A DNA stretch of 64,000 nt from Pseudomonadota bacterium (GTDB lineage: Bacteria; Pseudomonadota; Gammaproteobacteria; Steroidobacterales; Steroidobacteraceae). The translations under genes were made by a program, and so were the position numbers. This document shows positions 44,536 through 52,899 of this stretch, one piece after another. The stretch spans positions 183,757 through 247,756 of the forward strand of contig JAFEDS010000015.1 in the NCBI GenBank assembly GCA_018241505.1, written 5' to 3'. The notes under the pieces were generated by a model. That model was not told the DNA's origin and ran no database searches. It saw nothing but the letters and a program-made list of their open reading frames with translations. Position 1 is the stretch's first letter. Every line of letters starts with the position of its first letter.

Positions 44536-44731
44536 GTTGGCAGCATACGCCGGCAAGGGAAGTTGGGATGCGTCATTTTCGAGCGTTGATCGGGCATTTC
44601 TCCAAACAGGAGACGCCTCGCGACGACGTGTGGCCACGACGGTTGACTAGACGCGTTGCCTGACGGTCGTTTGTACGTCGCGTCAAGCGCGGGTTCGCGC
44701 CAGGGCTCGGCTTCGCACAGTGGCGTCTATG

Positions 44732-45049
44732 TCAGTCCGCGCCCTCTTCGAGACAGCGCTTCGGCTCTGCTTTCCGCAAGTCCTCCACTGACACGTCGAC
44801 CCAGGTACTGCCCTCCTGCCGCTGCAGCCGATCCGTGGCAATCAGGGCGATCATTGTGTAACCCTTTCGAGTTGGTGTCTGCAGCCTGATCATGGTGCAG
44901 CCTTCGTGGGTGACCATGATCTTGCCGTTGTGCCAGCCAATTTCGATGCCGGACCCCTCGATTCTGACCGTGGTGTCTTTGGCCAGGCTACCGGCGAGCG
45001 CCGTGGAGGCCAGGAGAGCGAGGCCGGTCACGCCAATACCGCGAGTCAT
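44732..45049 (-). CDS. Small exported protein of unknown function
   Basis: 105 residues with a signal peptide (cut near ALA-G). The mature chain is a small beta-rich protein with two Cys (C51 and C99), probably disulfide-linked. No domain was recognised. It precedes the Moco oxidoreductase gene by 90 bp on the same strand going left; a link is not evident. Confidence 0.6.
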   Translation of the reverse strand: MTRGIGVTGLALLASTALAGSLAKDTTVRIEGSGIEIGWHNGKIMVTHEGCTMIRLQTPTRKGYTMIALIATDRLQRQEGSTWVDVSVEDLRKAEPKRCLEEGAD

Positions 45050-45138
45050 TTCGAGCGCCTTTCAGTGTGTCTTGACTGGAGACGCGGCAATTCGCCAGAA
45101 ACCGGATCAAATTTTTGAGGGGACGGGAAGCCTCGAGA

Positions 45139-45918
45139 CTAGATGCCGACGTACCAGGACCAACCGTTCTGCAGCGAGCCGATTTTGCCCAGATCATCGA
45201 AATCATCCTTGACTACGATACGGTCCAGGAATTTGACGCTCTTGTAGCCGAGTTGCGTCTCTACACGCAGGCGCAGGGGCGCGCCGTGACCTATCGGCAG
45301 ATCTCTGCCATTCATCCCGTAGGCAAGAATCGTCTGCGGATGTAGGGCATCGAACATGTCGATGCCCTCGGCAATGTCATCGAAGGCGAAGAAGTTGACG
45401 AAACGCGCTGAGGGACGCATTCCGGCCGCCTCCAGAACTGTCCGCAGCGGCACGCCGGTCCACTCAGAGATGGCGGACCAACCTTCCTCGCAGGTGTGTT
45501 TGGTAATCTGCGTTCGCGCGGGCAGAGCCTTGAGCTCCGCGAGCGAGAAGGTCCGGGGCCGCCCCACGCTACCCTCGATCTTCAGGCGCCAGTCCGCAAA
45601 GGCGGCGGCCTGCAATCGATCGTACAGCGTTCCGCGCTCGGCATTGTAGGCAGCCTGATGAGGATCGGCCGGATTCCAGGTGCCGATCGCGGGGCTCGAG
45701 GTGATATCGCCGTGACTGTATTCTCTTGCCAGCGAACGCCGCGGCAGCAGCGTGCGGAAGGCTTTGTAGGTCAGGACGTCGCCCATCCTCAGGATGTTGC
45801 CGTAGGTCGGAGGCAGCTCCTTGGATGAGCAGCCGGAAAGCAGCAACCCGCCCGCAGTCGCGAGCCCGGTGACGAGCTTGCGCCGGCTCACGATCAGTCG
45901 GCTCTTTTCCTGCTTCAT
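45139..45918 (-). CDS. Tat-exported molybdopterin oxidoreductase (sulfite oxidase/MsrP-like)
   Basis: 259 residues with a twin-arginine signal (SRRKLVTG) that ends in a lipobox (LLSGC). The sulfite-oxidase-family Moco domain follows, with the Mo-ligand Cys in KHTCEEGWS. Unlike YedY/MsrP (about 300 residues) it is shorter and lipidated. The partner cytochrome b gene ends 1 bp upstream (order b, then oxidoreductase), so the two form an MsrPQ-like quinol-linked unit, though MsrQ is a different haem protein. Confidence 0.87.
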   Translation of the reverse strand: MKQEKSRLIVSRRKLVTGLATAGGLLLSGCSSKELPPTYGNILRMGDVLTYKAFRTLLPRRSLAREYSHGDITSSPAIGTWNPADPHQAAYNAERGTLYDRLQAAAFADWRLKIEGSVGRPRTFSLAELKALPARTQITKHTCEEGWSAISEWTGVPLRTVLEAAGMRPSARFVNFFAFDDIAEGIDMFDALHPQTILAYGMNGRDLPIGHGAPLRLRVETQLGYKSVKFLDRIVVKDDFDDLGKIGSLQNGWSWYVGI

Positions 45919-45919
45919 G

Positions 45920-46687
45920 TTAGCTCCCGATCGTCATCGCGCGTAGCTGACGTTTGAATCCCGTCAATACAACCATGACGACATGGACGACTACGAACAA
46001 AACGAGGCCAGCGAACACAATGAAATGAATCGTGCGCGCGGATTGCGAGCCGCCGAACAGATCCAACAGCTCGGGGTATGAGGCCGTTATCGCAGGCGAC
46101 ATGGTCAGCCCCGTAAGCACCATCAGCGGCAGCGCAATGAGCAACACACCTGCATAGGTGAGTTTCTGGAGAATGCCGTAAGGGAGCCCGCCACTGCCGC
46201 TCAGAGTCGACAAGCGCAGGTGCTTGCGGATGTCGTCCCAGATTCGCCGTGGGGAGAAATCGCGCAGGCGGGGAATAATGTCCGTCCATAAGTGGCCGCT
46301 GCCTATGCCCCAGGCCACGTATACCGATCCCGCCAACGCAAGAAACCATGCAGCGAGAAAATGCAGACTGCGGGCCCAGCCGTTTTTGTTGAAGATGTCG
46401 TAGGTCCGCACCTCGCTGACCACCGTCCTGGCTTCAAGCTGGAAGGTGGTTGCGGGAGCCCAGCCGCCGTGTTTGTAGTTGCGCCCGATCGGCAGCTCAA
46501 TCAAGGGGGGAGTCAGGTCATTCCCGGCGTTGCCCCAATACAGGCGCGGATGGGCCATGAGGATGACGAAACCCGAAAACGCCAACGTCAGGACGCTGGC
46601 GGCAATGAACCAGTGAAGAACTCGTACCGCGCGCGAGTGACCTGCCGCGGCGGCGCCGAACACGTGGCCGGACATCACTGCTGCCAT
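45920..46687 (-). CDS. Membrane cytochrome b (b561/NarI-like), partner of the Moco protein
   Basis: 255 residues (ATG 46687, or 46675). Four TM segments with His residues positioned for two haems: RVLHWF near the start, RSLHFLAAW, RTIHFIVF and VVVHVVM. It matches the cytochrome b/b6 (Ni-hydrogenase/cytochrome b561) family. It would pass quinol electrons to the lipoprotein encoded immediately after it. Confidence 0.87.
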   Translation of the reverse strand: MAAVMSGHVFGAAAAGHSRAVRVLHWFIAASVLTLAFSGFVILMAHPRLYWGNAGNDLTPPLIELPIGRNYKHGGWAPATTFQLEARTVVSEVRTYDIFNKNGWARSLHFLAAWFLALAGSVYVAWGIGSGHLWTDIIPRLRDFSPRRIWDDIRKHLRLSTLSGSGGLPYGILQKLTYAGVLLIALPLMVLTGLTMSPAITASYPELLDLFGGSQSARTIHFIVFAGLVLFVVVHVVMVVLTGFKRQLRAMTIGS

Positions 46688-46787
46688 GGATTTTCCGTCC
46701 CCTAAGCCGAAGAAATACCTGGGAAATCCGTCTTTTGGGGCCTAGAGTAATCCCGGTACGGCTCAGTCCGCAACTGATGCGCTGCAA

Positions 46788-47528
46788 TCAGAAGCGCTCA
46801 CTGAAGGGCCGAAGGTCGGCCTCGTGCGTCCAGGCGCTGCGCGGCTGTCGATGCAAATGCCAGTAGGTATCGGCAATCGCCTCGGGATCGAGAAGACCAT
46901 CCTCTCCCGCGTTAGAAACGCGGTCTGGGGCCGCCGAGCGCAGGCGTTCACCGTTGATACCACCGTCGATAATGACGTGCGCAACATGAATGCCTTTGGG
47001 CCCATACTCGCGTGCAGCGCTCTGTGCGATTGAGCGTAGCGCGGCTTTGGCTGATGCGAATGCGATGAACGGACCGCCGCCGCGCACGGACGCTGTTGCA
47101 CCTGTCAGGAGAAGACTTCCTCCACCGGCATCCAACAGGAGCGGGAGGGTTGCTCGAACAAACAGGAAGCCCGCAAAGGCACTACCCCGCCACGTAGATT
47201 CAAATTGCTCTGGAGTGATATCCAGGGCTGCGCCTCGCACCATGTTGCCCGCGTTGAAGATCGCGGCTTTGATGGGGCCTATGGCTCGCGCAGCAGACGC
47301 CAGGCGAGTGACGTCGCTTGCGCTGCTGATATCACCGGCCAGCGCGGACACATCGGCGCCTGTTTCGCGGATCTCATTGGCGACGGATTGAAGTCGCGAC
47401 TCGGTGCGACTGGTGATGACTACGCGAAGGCCGCCGCGAGCGAAGCGCCTGGCTAGCGCGGCTCCCAATCCTGCCGAAGGCCCAACACCTACGACCCAGG
47501 CTACGACTGGAGGGCTACTTGTGTTCAT
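46788..47528 (-). CDS. SDR-family oxidoreductase with Phe in place of the catalytic Tyr
   Basis: 246 residues from ATG 47528. The Rossmann nucleotide site reads VGVGPSAGLG and NAG is present, but the YXXXK motif is FASAK, with Phe for Tyr. This variant recurs in one group of bacterial SDRs. Substrate unknown; activity may be altered. Confidence 0.85.
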   Translation of the reverse strand: MNTSSPPVVAWVVGVGPSAGLGAALARRFARGGLRVVITSRTESRLQSVANEIRETGADVSALAGDISSASDVTRLASAARAIGPIKAAIFNAGNMVRGAALDITPEQFESTWRGSAFAGFLFVRATLPLLLDAGGGSLLLTGATASVRGGGPFIAFASAKAALRSIAQSAAREYGPKGIHVAHVIIDGGINGERLRSAAPDRVSNAGEDGLLDPEAIADTYWHLHRQPRSAWTHEADLRPFSERF

Positions 47529-47630
47529 GCCAACGCAGATTAGGCCCTGGTTGGCCGCGGCACCAGGAATTATTGTTTCTGAAGTCATTCCACCAGCGGA
47601 GCGTTCCCGTGTGGGAGTAGTGATCGTCTG

Positions 47631-47825
47631 TTAGCCGGCGGCCCGGAGCTCCTCTCGCAAGACGCGCCGCAGTGTGGCTTCGAGTGGCTCGATCTTGTGT
47701 TTCATGTGCTCCCGAAGAGCGGCGTTGATGAGCGACTGATAGTTTCCGCCGCCTGCGGCATTCACCTGCTGCTTGAACCAAGCCAACAAGTCATCATCGA
47801 TGCGGATCGTGATCCGCGTCTTCGC
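47631..47825 (-). pseudogene. BrnA-like ribbon-helix-helix antitoxin relic
   Basis: Codons from 47825 encode KTRITIRIDDDLLAWFKQQV, then GGGNYQSLINAALREHM, the RHH body of BrnA-type antitoxins. The codon before is TGA and no start codon exists, although the residues just before it (ARRGLA) resemble the normal upstream part of such proteins. No BrnT-like toxin gene was found nearby. The reading frame is therefore a disabled antitoxin. Confidence 0.6.
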
Positions 47826-47980
47826 TCAAGCGAGTCCGCGCCTGGCGATTCGCGCGCAATGGCTGCAGAGCCCGTTGCATTCGTCGCATGGGTGGGCGTG
47901 TTTTTGCTCAGCCTATACCGTTTCGGAGAGCGAGCAAGGGTGTGTACTTGGGAAAATTCGGCAGAAACTCAGCGGCCGCG

Positions 47981-48167
47981 GAGCGGCCAAAGCAGGATTT
48001 TCGCGCCGCGTTTCCCGACCTCAACTTCTGGGGTACGGCGGAGTCGAAAGATGCACTTCACCGGCACGACAGTGCTCAAGGTGCTCGATGGCAAGATCGT
48101 CGAAGAGATCGGTCTCGATGACGGCGTGACTGCGTTGACGCAGCTTGGGCTGATTCGGGCGGCCTGA
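47981..48167 (+). pseudogene. SnoaL-like protein relic
   Basis: In one frame ERPKQDFRAAFPDLNF matches the middle of SnoaL/ester-cyclase proteins, and in another frame MHFTGTTVLKVLDGKIVEE plus LTQLGLI matches their C-terminus. About 30-35 codons between are missing and the frame shifts, so the gene is dead. Upstream sequence to 47826 has no readable frame. Confidence 0.6.
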
Positions 48168-48185
48168 GCTTTCCCCGGGCCGGTC

Positions 48186-49583
48186 CTAGGACGTGCAGCC
48201 GATGGCGCTGTTCAGCGCGGCAACTTCCTGCAACAGGGTTGCCGCGGTTTGAACGCTGATTTTCTTGCCGGTCTGGGCTGTTACTTCGTGGCTGTATCCC
48301 ACCAGAATTGAGCAACTGCCCTTGGTGTCGTGCACGAGATAGGCTGCAAGAGCTTCGGTCACCTTGTTCACCAGGCTCTTTCCGGGCCCTACACCGGTGG
48401 ACAGCGACAGGAGCTGCTGGAACAGGTTGGTTGCCGATGGGGCGAGTGAAGCGAAGAAGCTGTGAGTCTGGGTTGGCATCGAGGTATCGGTGGGGGTGCT
48501 GACTGTGTAGTGCCCAACTACTTGCCCAGCGCCATTGATACGGGTACCAAAGCTTTCCGTGACACTCCCGGGGGCGAATCCCTCCACAATCTGCCCAATG
48601 TCAATCATGCTGCCCTGCTGTGTTGCGAATGCATGCAGTTGACCGCCCGCGGTCTCGGACTCTCCAGTCACCTGGTCCACATCGTTCAGCGCATATCCAA
48701 CGCTGAAGGCTCCTCCCAACGTTCCCAGATCAGCCGGTGTCCCGCCCGAGTAGAGGAAAGCGTGATGGCTGCCGTCTGCTCCGGCCGAGACGCCGGTGAT
48801 CTTCCCCGCATTGTTGATAGCTGTTGGAACCGTGTAATCGCCACCGAGCGAACCCAGGTCGTTGGCGCGGCCATTGCTGTAGACAAAGCCGTGCAGCGTG
48901 TCGCGGATCTGGAAACCCCCGGTCACCCGGCCCGCGGCGTTGATGGAGCGCGTGCCGGAAACAAATGACGTGTAGCCTGGTACGAGGTCAACAAGCCTTT
49001 TTCCATTGGAGAGAAAGGCATGAGTGCCGGTTTTGTCCGGGTAGGTTCCGGTGACCTGACCTTGGCCGCCAATGCCTTCGGAGGTACTGCCGGGAAATTT
49101 CGAACCCAACGCATTCACTTTTGCGCCTGAGTAGAGCAAGGCGTAGCTCTGGCCGCCCGCGGGGGTTGCCTGGCCGGCGATCTGGCCGGACGCGTTGATG
49201 GCCTTGCCTGAGCTTGTTGTGCCCGAGGGGCCGAGATCGGTCATGACACCTTGACTGTATAAAAAGGCGTGCGCCTCACCCGTCGCGGTCAATGCGAATC
49301 CCGTTATTTGGCCCGCATCGTTGATTGCACTGGCGAGACTGCCCGTCCCTCCCAGGGTACCCAGGTCTTGCAACTCCCCATTCGAATAGAGGAATGCATG
49401 GATTTGACCGGTGGTGGTTTCGGAGTATCCGGTGACCTGCCCGGAGGCGTTCATATCCGCTGCGACGGTTATTCGGCCGCCCAGCGTGCCGAGATCCTGC
49501 ACCTTGATGTCTGCTGCGGCCGCCCAGGCCGGAAGAGCCAACACTACGCAAACCCAGGAGCCGCGAGATGGATGGTGCAACAT
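48186..49583 (-). CDS. Exported HAF-repeat protein
   Basis: 465 residues with a signal peptide (cut near AAA-D). Residues about 25-370 contain seven copies of a roughly 45-residue unit, each with HAFLYSNG (or a variant) and DLGTLGG, the extracellular HAF repeat. The C-terminal 90 residues are repeat-free, with two Cys. HAF proteins are beta-propeller-like; function unknown, probably surface or periplasmic. Confidence 0.9.
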   Translation of the reverse strand: MLHHPSRGSWVCVVLALPAWAAAADIKVQDLGTLGGRITVAADMNASGQVTGYSETTTGQIHAFLYSNGELQDLGTLGGTGSLASAINDAGQITGFALTATGEAHAFLYSQGVMTDLGPSGTTSSGKAINASGQIAGQATPAGGQSYALLYSGAKVNALGSKFPGSTSEGIGGQGQVTGTYPDKTGTHAFLSNGKRLVDLVPGYTSFVSGTRSINAAGRVTGGFQIRDTLHGFVYSNGRANDLGSLGGDYTVPTAINNAGKITGVSAGADGSHHAFLYSGGTPADLGTLGGAFSVGYALNDVDQVTGESETAGGQLHAFATQQGSMIDIGQIVEGFAPGSVTESFGTRINGAGQVVGHYTVSTPTDTSMPTQTHSFFASLAPSATNLFQQLLSLSTGVGPGKSLVNKVTEALAAYLVHDTKGSCSILVGYSHEVTAQTGKKISVQTAATLLQEVAALNSAIGCTS

Positions 49584-49650
49584 GGCATGAGACCGCGTAT
49601 GAGGATTTGTGTCTCACACGCAGCAACCCTCGTGCCTGAGTTGCAGGTGA

Positions 49651-49729
49651 TCAGGACTCGATACTGGCACGCGCGATTATCGGGTCCCAGCGGATGCTCG
49701 CCCCCGGTATCGCGTCTGGGGTGAGTCAT
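49651..49729 (-). pseudogene. 3' relic of a Uma2 gene
   Basis: The minus strand encodes LTPDAIPGASIRWDPIIA and a stop at 49651. This matches the C-terminus of Uma2 copies (LTAVPGVAIHWDPI). At DNA level about 30 of 41 bases agree with copy 2 at 34990-35032. An in-frame stop lies at the start of the segment. No earlier Uma2 sequence is present. Confidence 0.6.
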
Positions 49730-50076
49730 GATTGAATCCTAACTCAGCGTAGAAACCTCGTGCTTGTTTTGAGTCGCAGCGTGGCAAACATGGCGTGCGA
49801 CGCAGACGCTCGGCGCACCGTGTTGGATCGAAGCAAAGCGGCCGACGCAACTACGCGCGGCATAACGGAAGGGTTGCAGCGTCGGGTGTGCGCATAGTGC
49901 CCCACACTGTGGCACCCAGCATCCGTAGACGGGAGAGCCATCCACAGCAGGCTGGAACCTGCGAGTCCGCGGGTCCCGAGCCACCGGTACGGGCGCAGCC
50001 CCTTGATATTTCTTGAGAAATCAAACCCGGAAAGGGGCGCCTTGACGGGGGTGGAGCTTGCTGCTGTCATGAACCC
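49730..50076. other. Intergenic region without recognised genes
   Basis: About 350 bp between the Uma2 relic and the pseudo-receiver gene. Open frames exist on both strands, but their composition and lack of motifs give no support. The sequence near 50020-50070 may hold the promoter of the downstream gene. Confidence 0.5.
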
Positions 50077-51207
50077 ATGAGGATTCTGGTCACCGGCCAT
50101 TGGCCGACCGTTGCGGATCTGGGGCGGCTGCTGCTGGAATTTGGCTACGAAGTCGCCACTCATTCGGACATTGAACGGGCTTTGGCGACGTGGGCGCATG
50201 GGGACTGTGAGGTTGCGCTGATAGCTGTCGCTCGATCAGACACGCAGCCATTTGCGCCGGTCACCGCCTTCCGAGATCGACGTCCGCACGCGCCCATCGT
50301 TGTGGTCAGCGATATGGCCCAGGTTGAAGACCGTGTCGCCGGGCTCGACGCGGGCGCGGACGATTACATCACCGTGCCGTACGCGGAATCGGAATTGCGG
50401 GCGCGCTTGAACGCTATAGCGCGACACACGGGGTTGCGCCTTCCGGCGGACATCCGCTTGGGTCCGCTGCTCATGAGCGCAAATGACCCCATGATCACCA
50501 TCGATGGAGAGCGCGTGGAAGTGACGCCGAGAGAGAAGGCGTTACTCGAAATGTTCGCGATCTCGTCCCCGAATGTGTTGGAGAAATCGGCGATCGCAAA
50601 GCGATTCAGCGTCGATGAAGGGCCCGCGTCGAATTCCGCGGTGGAGATCCTGGTGCATCGCTTGCGCCGGCGGCTGACGCCATATGGGATGAGTATTGTG
50701 AATTTGCGAGGCGTCGGGTATCGCCTGCAATTCGGGGAGGCGAAACTTCCAGGCGTTCCGCTGAACGAAGGACTCGAGGACGCCGACCCGGATCGCTGGA
50801 ACACACGGCTGCTCGAATTCACCAACGATGCGATCATCATCTGGGAAATGCAGGGACGCGGAATCCTTTATTGGAATTCCGCCGCGGAACAACTCTATGG
50901 GTACAGCCGCGCGGAGGCGCTTGGCAAGATCACGCACGTGCTACTCAGGACCCAACTCGCTGAAGGTGTTACGAACCTCGAGAGCAACCTGTCCCGTTAC
51001 GGTGTTTGGATCGGGGAGCTGACACATACAACGCAGGCGGGCAACCGCATCCTCGTGGAAGGCCGGCTCGCGCTCATGTCACAGCGCAACAATCGCTGGC
51101 TGGTCATGGAAGTCAACCGCGACATCACGGATCAGAAAGCGGCGGAGTCAGGGCGTCGCGAGATGTCACAACAACTCGAAGATTTGCGCGCGCAAAGAGA
51201 AGGGTGA
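50077..51207 (+). CDS. Degenerate receiver, OmpR-type winged helix and PAS protein
   Basis: 376 residues. Residues 1-120 look like a REC fold but lack the phosphorylation machinery: the acidic pair is absent, the phosphoacceptor Asp is Ala (LIAVARSD), and Lys is Val (YITVPYA). Residues about 125-225 form an OmpR/PhoB winged helix (TPREKALLEMF, VEILVHRLRRRL, GVGYRL). Residues about 240-365 are a PAS domain (FTNDAIIIWEM, AEALGK), ending in a short helix. PAS downstream of a DNA-binding domain is unusual for this class. Signal reception through PAS rather than phosphorylation is inferred. Confidence 0.88.
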   Translation: MRILVTGHWPTVADLGRLLLEFGYEVATHSDIERALATWAHGDCEVALIAVARSDTQPFAPVTAFRDRRPHAPIVVVSDMAQVEDRVAGLDAGADDYITVPYAESELRARLNAIARHTGLRLPADIRLGPLLMSANDPMITIDGERVEVTPREKALLEMFAISSPNVLEKSAIAKRFSVDEGPASNSAVEILVHRLRRRLTPYGMSIVNLRGVGYRLQFGEAKLPGVPLNEGLEDADPDRWNTRLLEFTNDAIIIWEMQGRGILYWNSAAEQLYGYSRAEALGKITHVLLRTQLAEGVTNLESNLSRYGVWIGELTHTTQAGNRILVEGRLALMSQRNNRWLVMEVNRDITDQKAAESGRREMSQQLEDLRAQREG

Positions 51208-51225
51208 GCGGCGCGCCGCGCCGGC

Positions 51226-52077
51226 TCAATCGAGCGATCGGGACAGCCGCGCCAGCAGCACCTTCGGATGCAGCCGGCGGCGGAACCAGCCGTAGGCACC
51301 GAAATGGAGGATCCAGGCCTTGCGGACGCTGTCTGATTGGTTAGCGCCCGTGTAATGCAACGTCAATGGGTGGTGTACGGTGACGCCACCGATCGCCAGC
51401 GGGCATGCAACCGCAGTGGAGTCATCCACGTTGTCGGTGACCAGCGTTCCTCCCGCAATCTTTCTGTTTGAACCGTCGGTGCGGCTATTCAACAGACGGT
51501 GCGGTCGCAAGCGGCCGCGATGCGAGCCCGGGATGAACCACATGCAGCCGTTGCTCTCGGTCACCGCTTGCAGCGGAATCCAGAAATGGATGGAACGCAG
51601 CGGGATGGGCTCGTGGGAGTACGCCTCATCCTGGTGCCAGGCGGTCGGCGTCCCGTTCTGCGGTGCTTTGAAAATTGCATGATCGAATTGGTAACCGACG
51701 GGCACGCCGAGCAGGCGTCGCGCGACTTCGCGACAACGAAGATACGTCAGGGTGCTTTTCAGACGCGGCTCGAGAATCACCGCTTCATTGATCTCGGGTG
51801 AGCGCAAGGGTTGTCCCGGCGCGCGCGGACCCGCGAGATCCACCGCCCGCTCACCGAGCTCGTCGAAGCGGGCAAAGAGCGGATCCAACAGTGCGCGGAT
51901 CTGCTCGGTGTCGGCTTCGGTGGTGAGCGCGGGAATCGACAGGAAGCCATCGCGCTCGAAATCGGCGACCGGGACACTGGAGGGTTGTGGCAGGAACGCG
52001 GGCGAGCCCGTGGCCGCCGGCCCCGCCGGTGCGCTCGGTGCGGGCACGGAAATCTGTCGCAGGTAGCTCTCACTCAT
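51226..52077 (-). CDS. PhyH-family Fe(II)/2-oxoglutarate dioxygenase
   Basis: 283 residues from ATG 52077 (a longer frame to 52674 gives Ser/Arg-rich sequence and is rejected). Fe ligands H148 and D150 (WHQDEAY) and a second His in VHHPLTLHYT with R252 match the phytanoyl-CoA dioxygenase family. The N-terminus is Pro/Ala-rich. Substrate unknown; it diverges from the winged-helix regulator gene. Confidence 0.88.
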   Translation of the reverse strand: MSESYLRQISVPAPSAPAGPAATGSPAFLPQPSSVPVADFERDGFLSIPALTTEADTEQIRALLDPLFARFDELGERAVDLAGPRAPGQPLRSPEINEAVILEPRLKSTLTYLRCREVARRLLGVPVGYQFDHAIFKAPQNGTPTAWHQDEAYSHEPIPLRSIHFWIPLQAVTESNGCMWFIPGSHRGRLRPHRLLNSRTDGSNRKIAGGTLVTDNVDDSTAVACPLAIGGVTVHHPLTLHYTGANQSDSVRKAWILHFGAYGWFRRRLHPKVLLARLSRSLD

Positions 52078-52381
52078 GGGGGCAGCCCTCGCGCGGCTGC
52101 GTGGCGGATCTTTTCTAACTTCAGTATCGCAAAAGAGCACGGCGCGAAAAAGCTGAAACCAACAATTTTTACCGCGCGTGATGCGGCTCACAGGCAGCGG
52201 AAAGAATCGGAAAGGATTGAGCCGGAGTTTGAAAGCGATGTTGGAATATCTATGCCGCTGCATCGACCGGGTGGAGTTGGAACGGTGTCGGTGCGCGGTG
52301 CCGCCGGCCCCAGGTGAAAGGTCCTTGAAAGGCTGTGGCGGTAACTGGACATTTTGTTGATATTTTGTTGATATAAAGTCA
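52078..52381. promoter_or_regulatory. Divergent control region with an 11-bp tandem repeat
   Basis: Two exact copies of ATTTTGTTGAT (52351-52361 and 52362-52372) abut each other, one DNA turn apart, and run into TATAAA (52372-52377), 5 nt before ATG 52382. The rest, to 52078, shows no gene. The repeats are a candidate operator for the winged-helix protein that follows. If the TATAAA is the -10 box, the transcript would be nearly leaderless. Confidence 0.55.
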
Positions 52382-52882
52382 ATGACCAAGCGGGACGCGG
52401 CCGGGAAAAACGCCGACAGCGAACAGCTTTCCGAGCTGGAACTGTCACTGACGGTGCTGTGGAACAGCACGCGGCGCTGGATGAGCCGGCGCGCGAATTC
52501 CAAGGTCATGGGTGGGCTTTCCGACCTGGATGTGGTTCTGCTGCACCTGCTGGTGTACCGGAACTGCCGGTTGCGCGGCATCGACCTGGCGTTTGCGCTG
52601 TCGATCGATGACCTGCACCTGGTCTCGTACTCGCTGAAGAAGCTGGCACGGCTCGGGGTAGCCGCCAGCAGCAAGGCCGGGAAGGAAGTGTTCTATGAGG
52701 CGACCGACGCCGGCCGCGCGCACTATGTCGAGTTCCTGAACGATCGCAAGAAGTATCTCGAGCCCGCGTTGCAACTGCTGTCGCGCGATTTCAACATTGA
52801 AACGCTCACAACCTCGCTCAGGACGCTGTCGAGCGCTTACGAGCAGGCGGCGCGATCCGCGGCGTCCGCCAGGGGTATCTGA
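52382..52882 (+). CDS. MarR-like winged-helix transcription regulator
   Basis: 166 residues. Helix-rich with a winged HTH about 45-115 (GLSDLDVVLLHLLVYRN, then LRGIDLAFALSIDDLHLVSYSLKKLARLGV spanning 64-93) and TDAGRAHY in the wing. It resembles winged-helix DNA-binding proteins of the MarR/PadR type. It precedes the nucleoside transporter gene by 17 bp and probably shares its transcript. Confidence 0.8.
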   Translation: MTKRDAAGKNADSEQLSELELSLTVLWNSTRRWMSRRANSKVMGGLSDLDVVLLHLLVYRNCRLRGIDLAFALSIDDLHLVSYSLKKLARLGVAASSKAGKEVFYEATDAGRAHYVEFLNDRKKYLEPALQLLSRDFNIETLTTSLRTLSSAYEQAARSAASARGI

Positions 52883-52899
52883 GCTACACGGGGTGCGGC

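Noticed and set aside
49744-50199. 151-codon minus-strand frame upstream of the pseudo-receiver gene
   Set aside because: No motif, unlikely composition, and it runs into the start of a well-supported gene on the other strand.
52078-52674. N-terminal extension of the PhyH gene
   Set aside because: The extension is Ser/Arg-rich and crosses the regulator gene; PhyH homology begins after ATG 52077.
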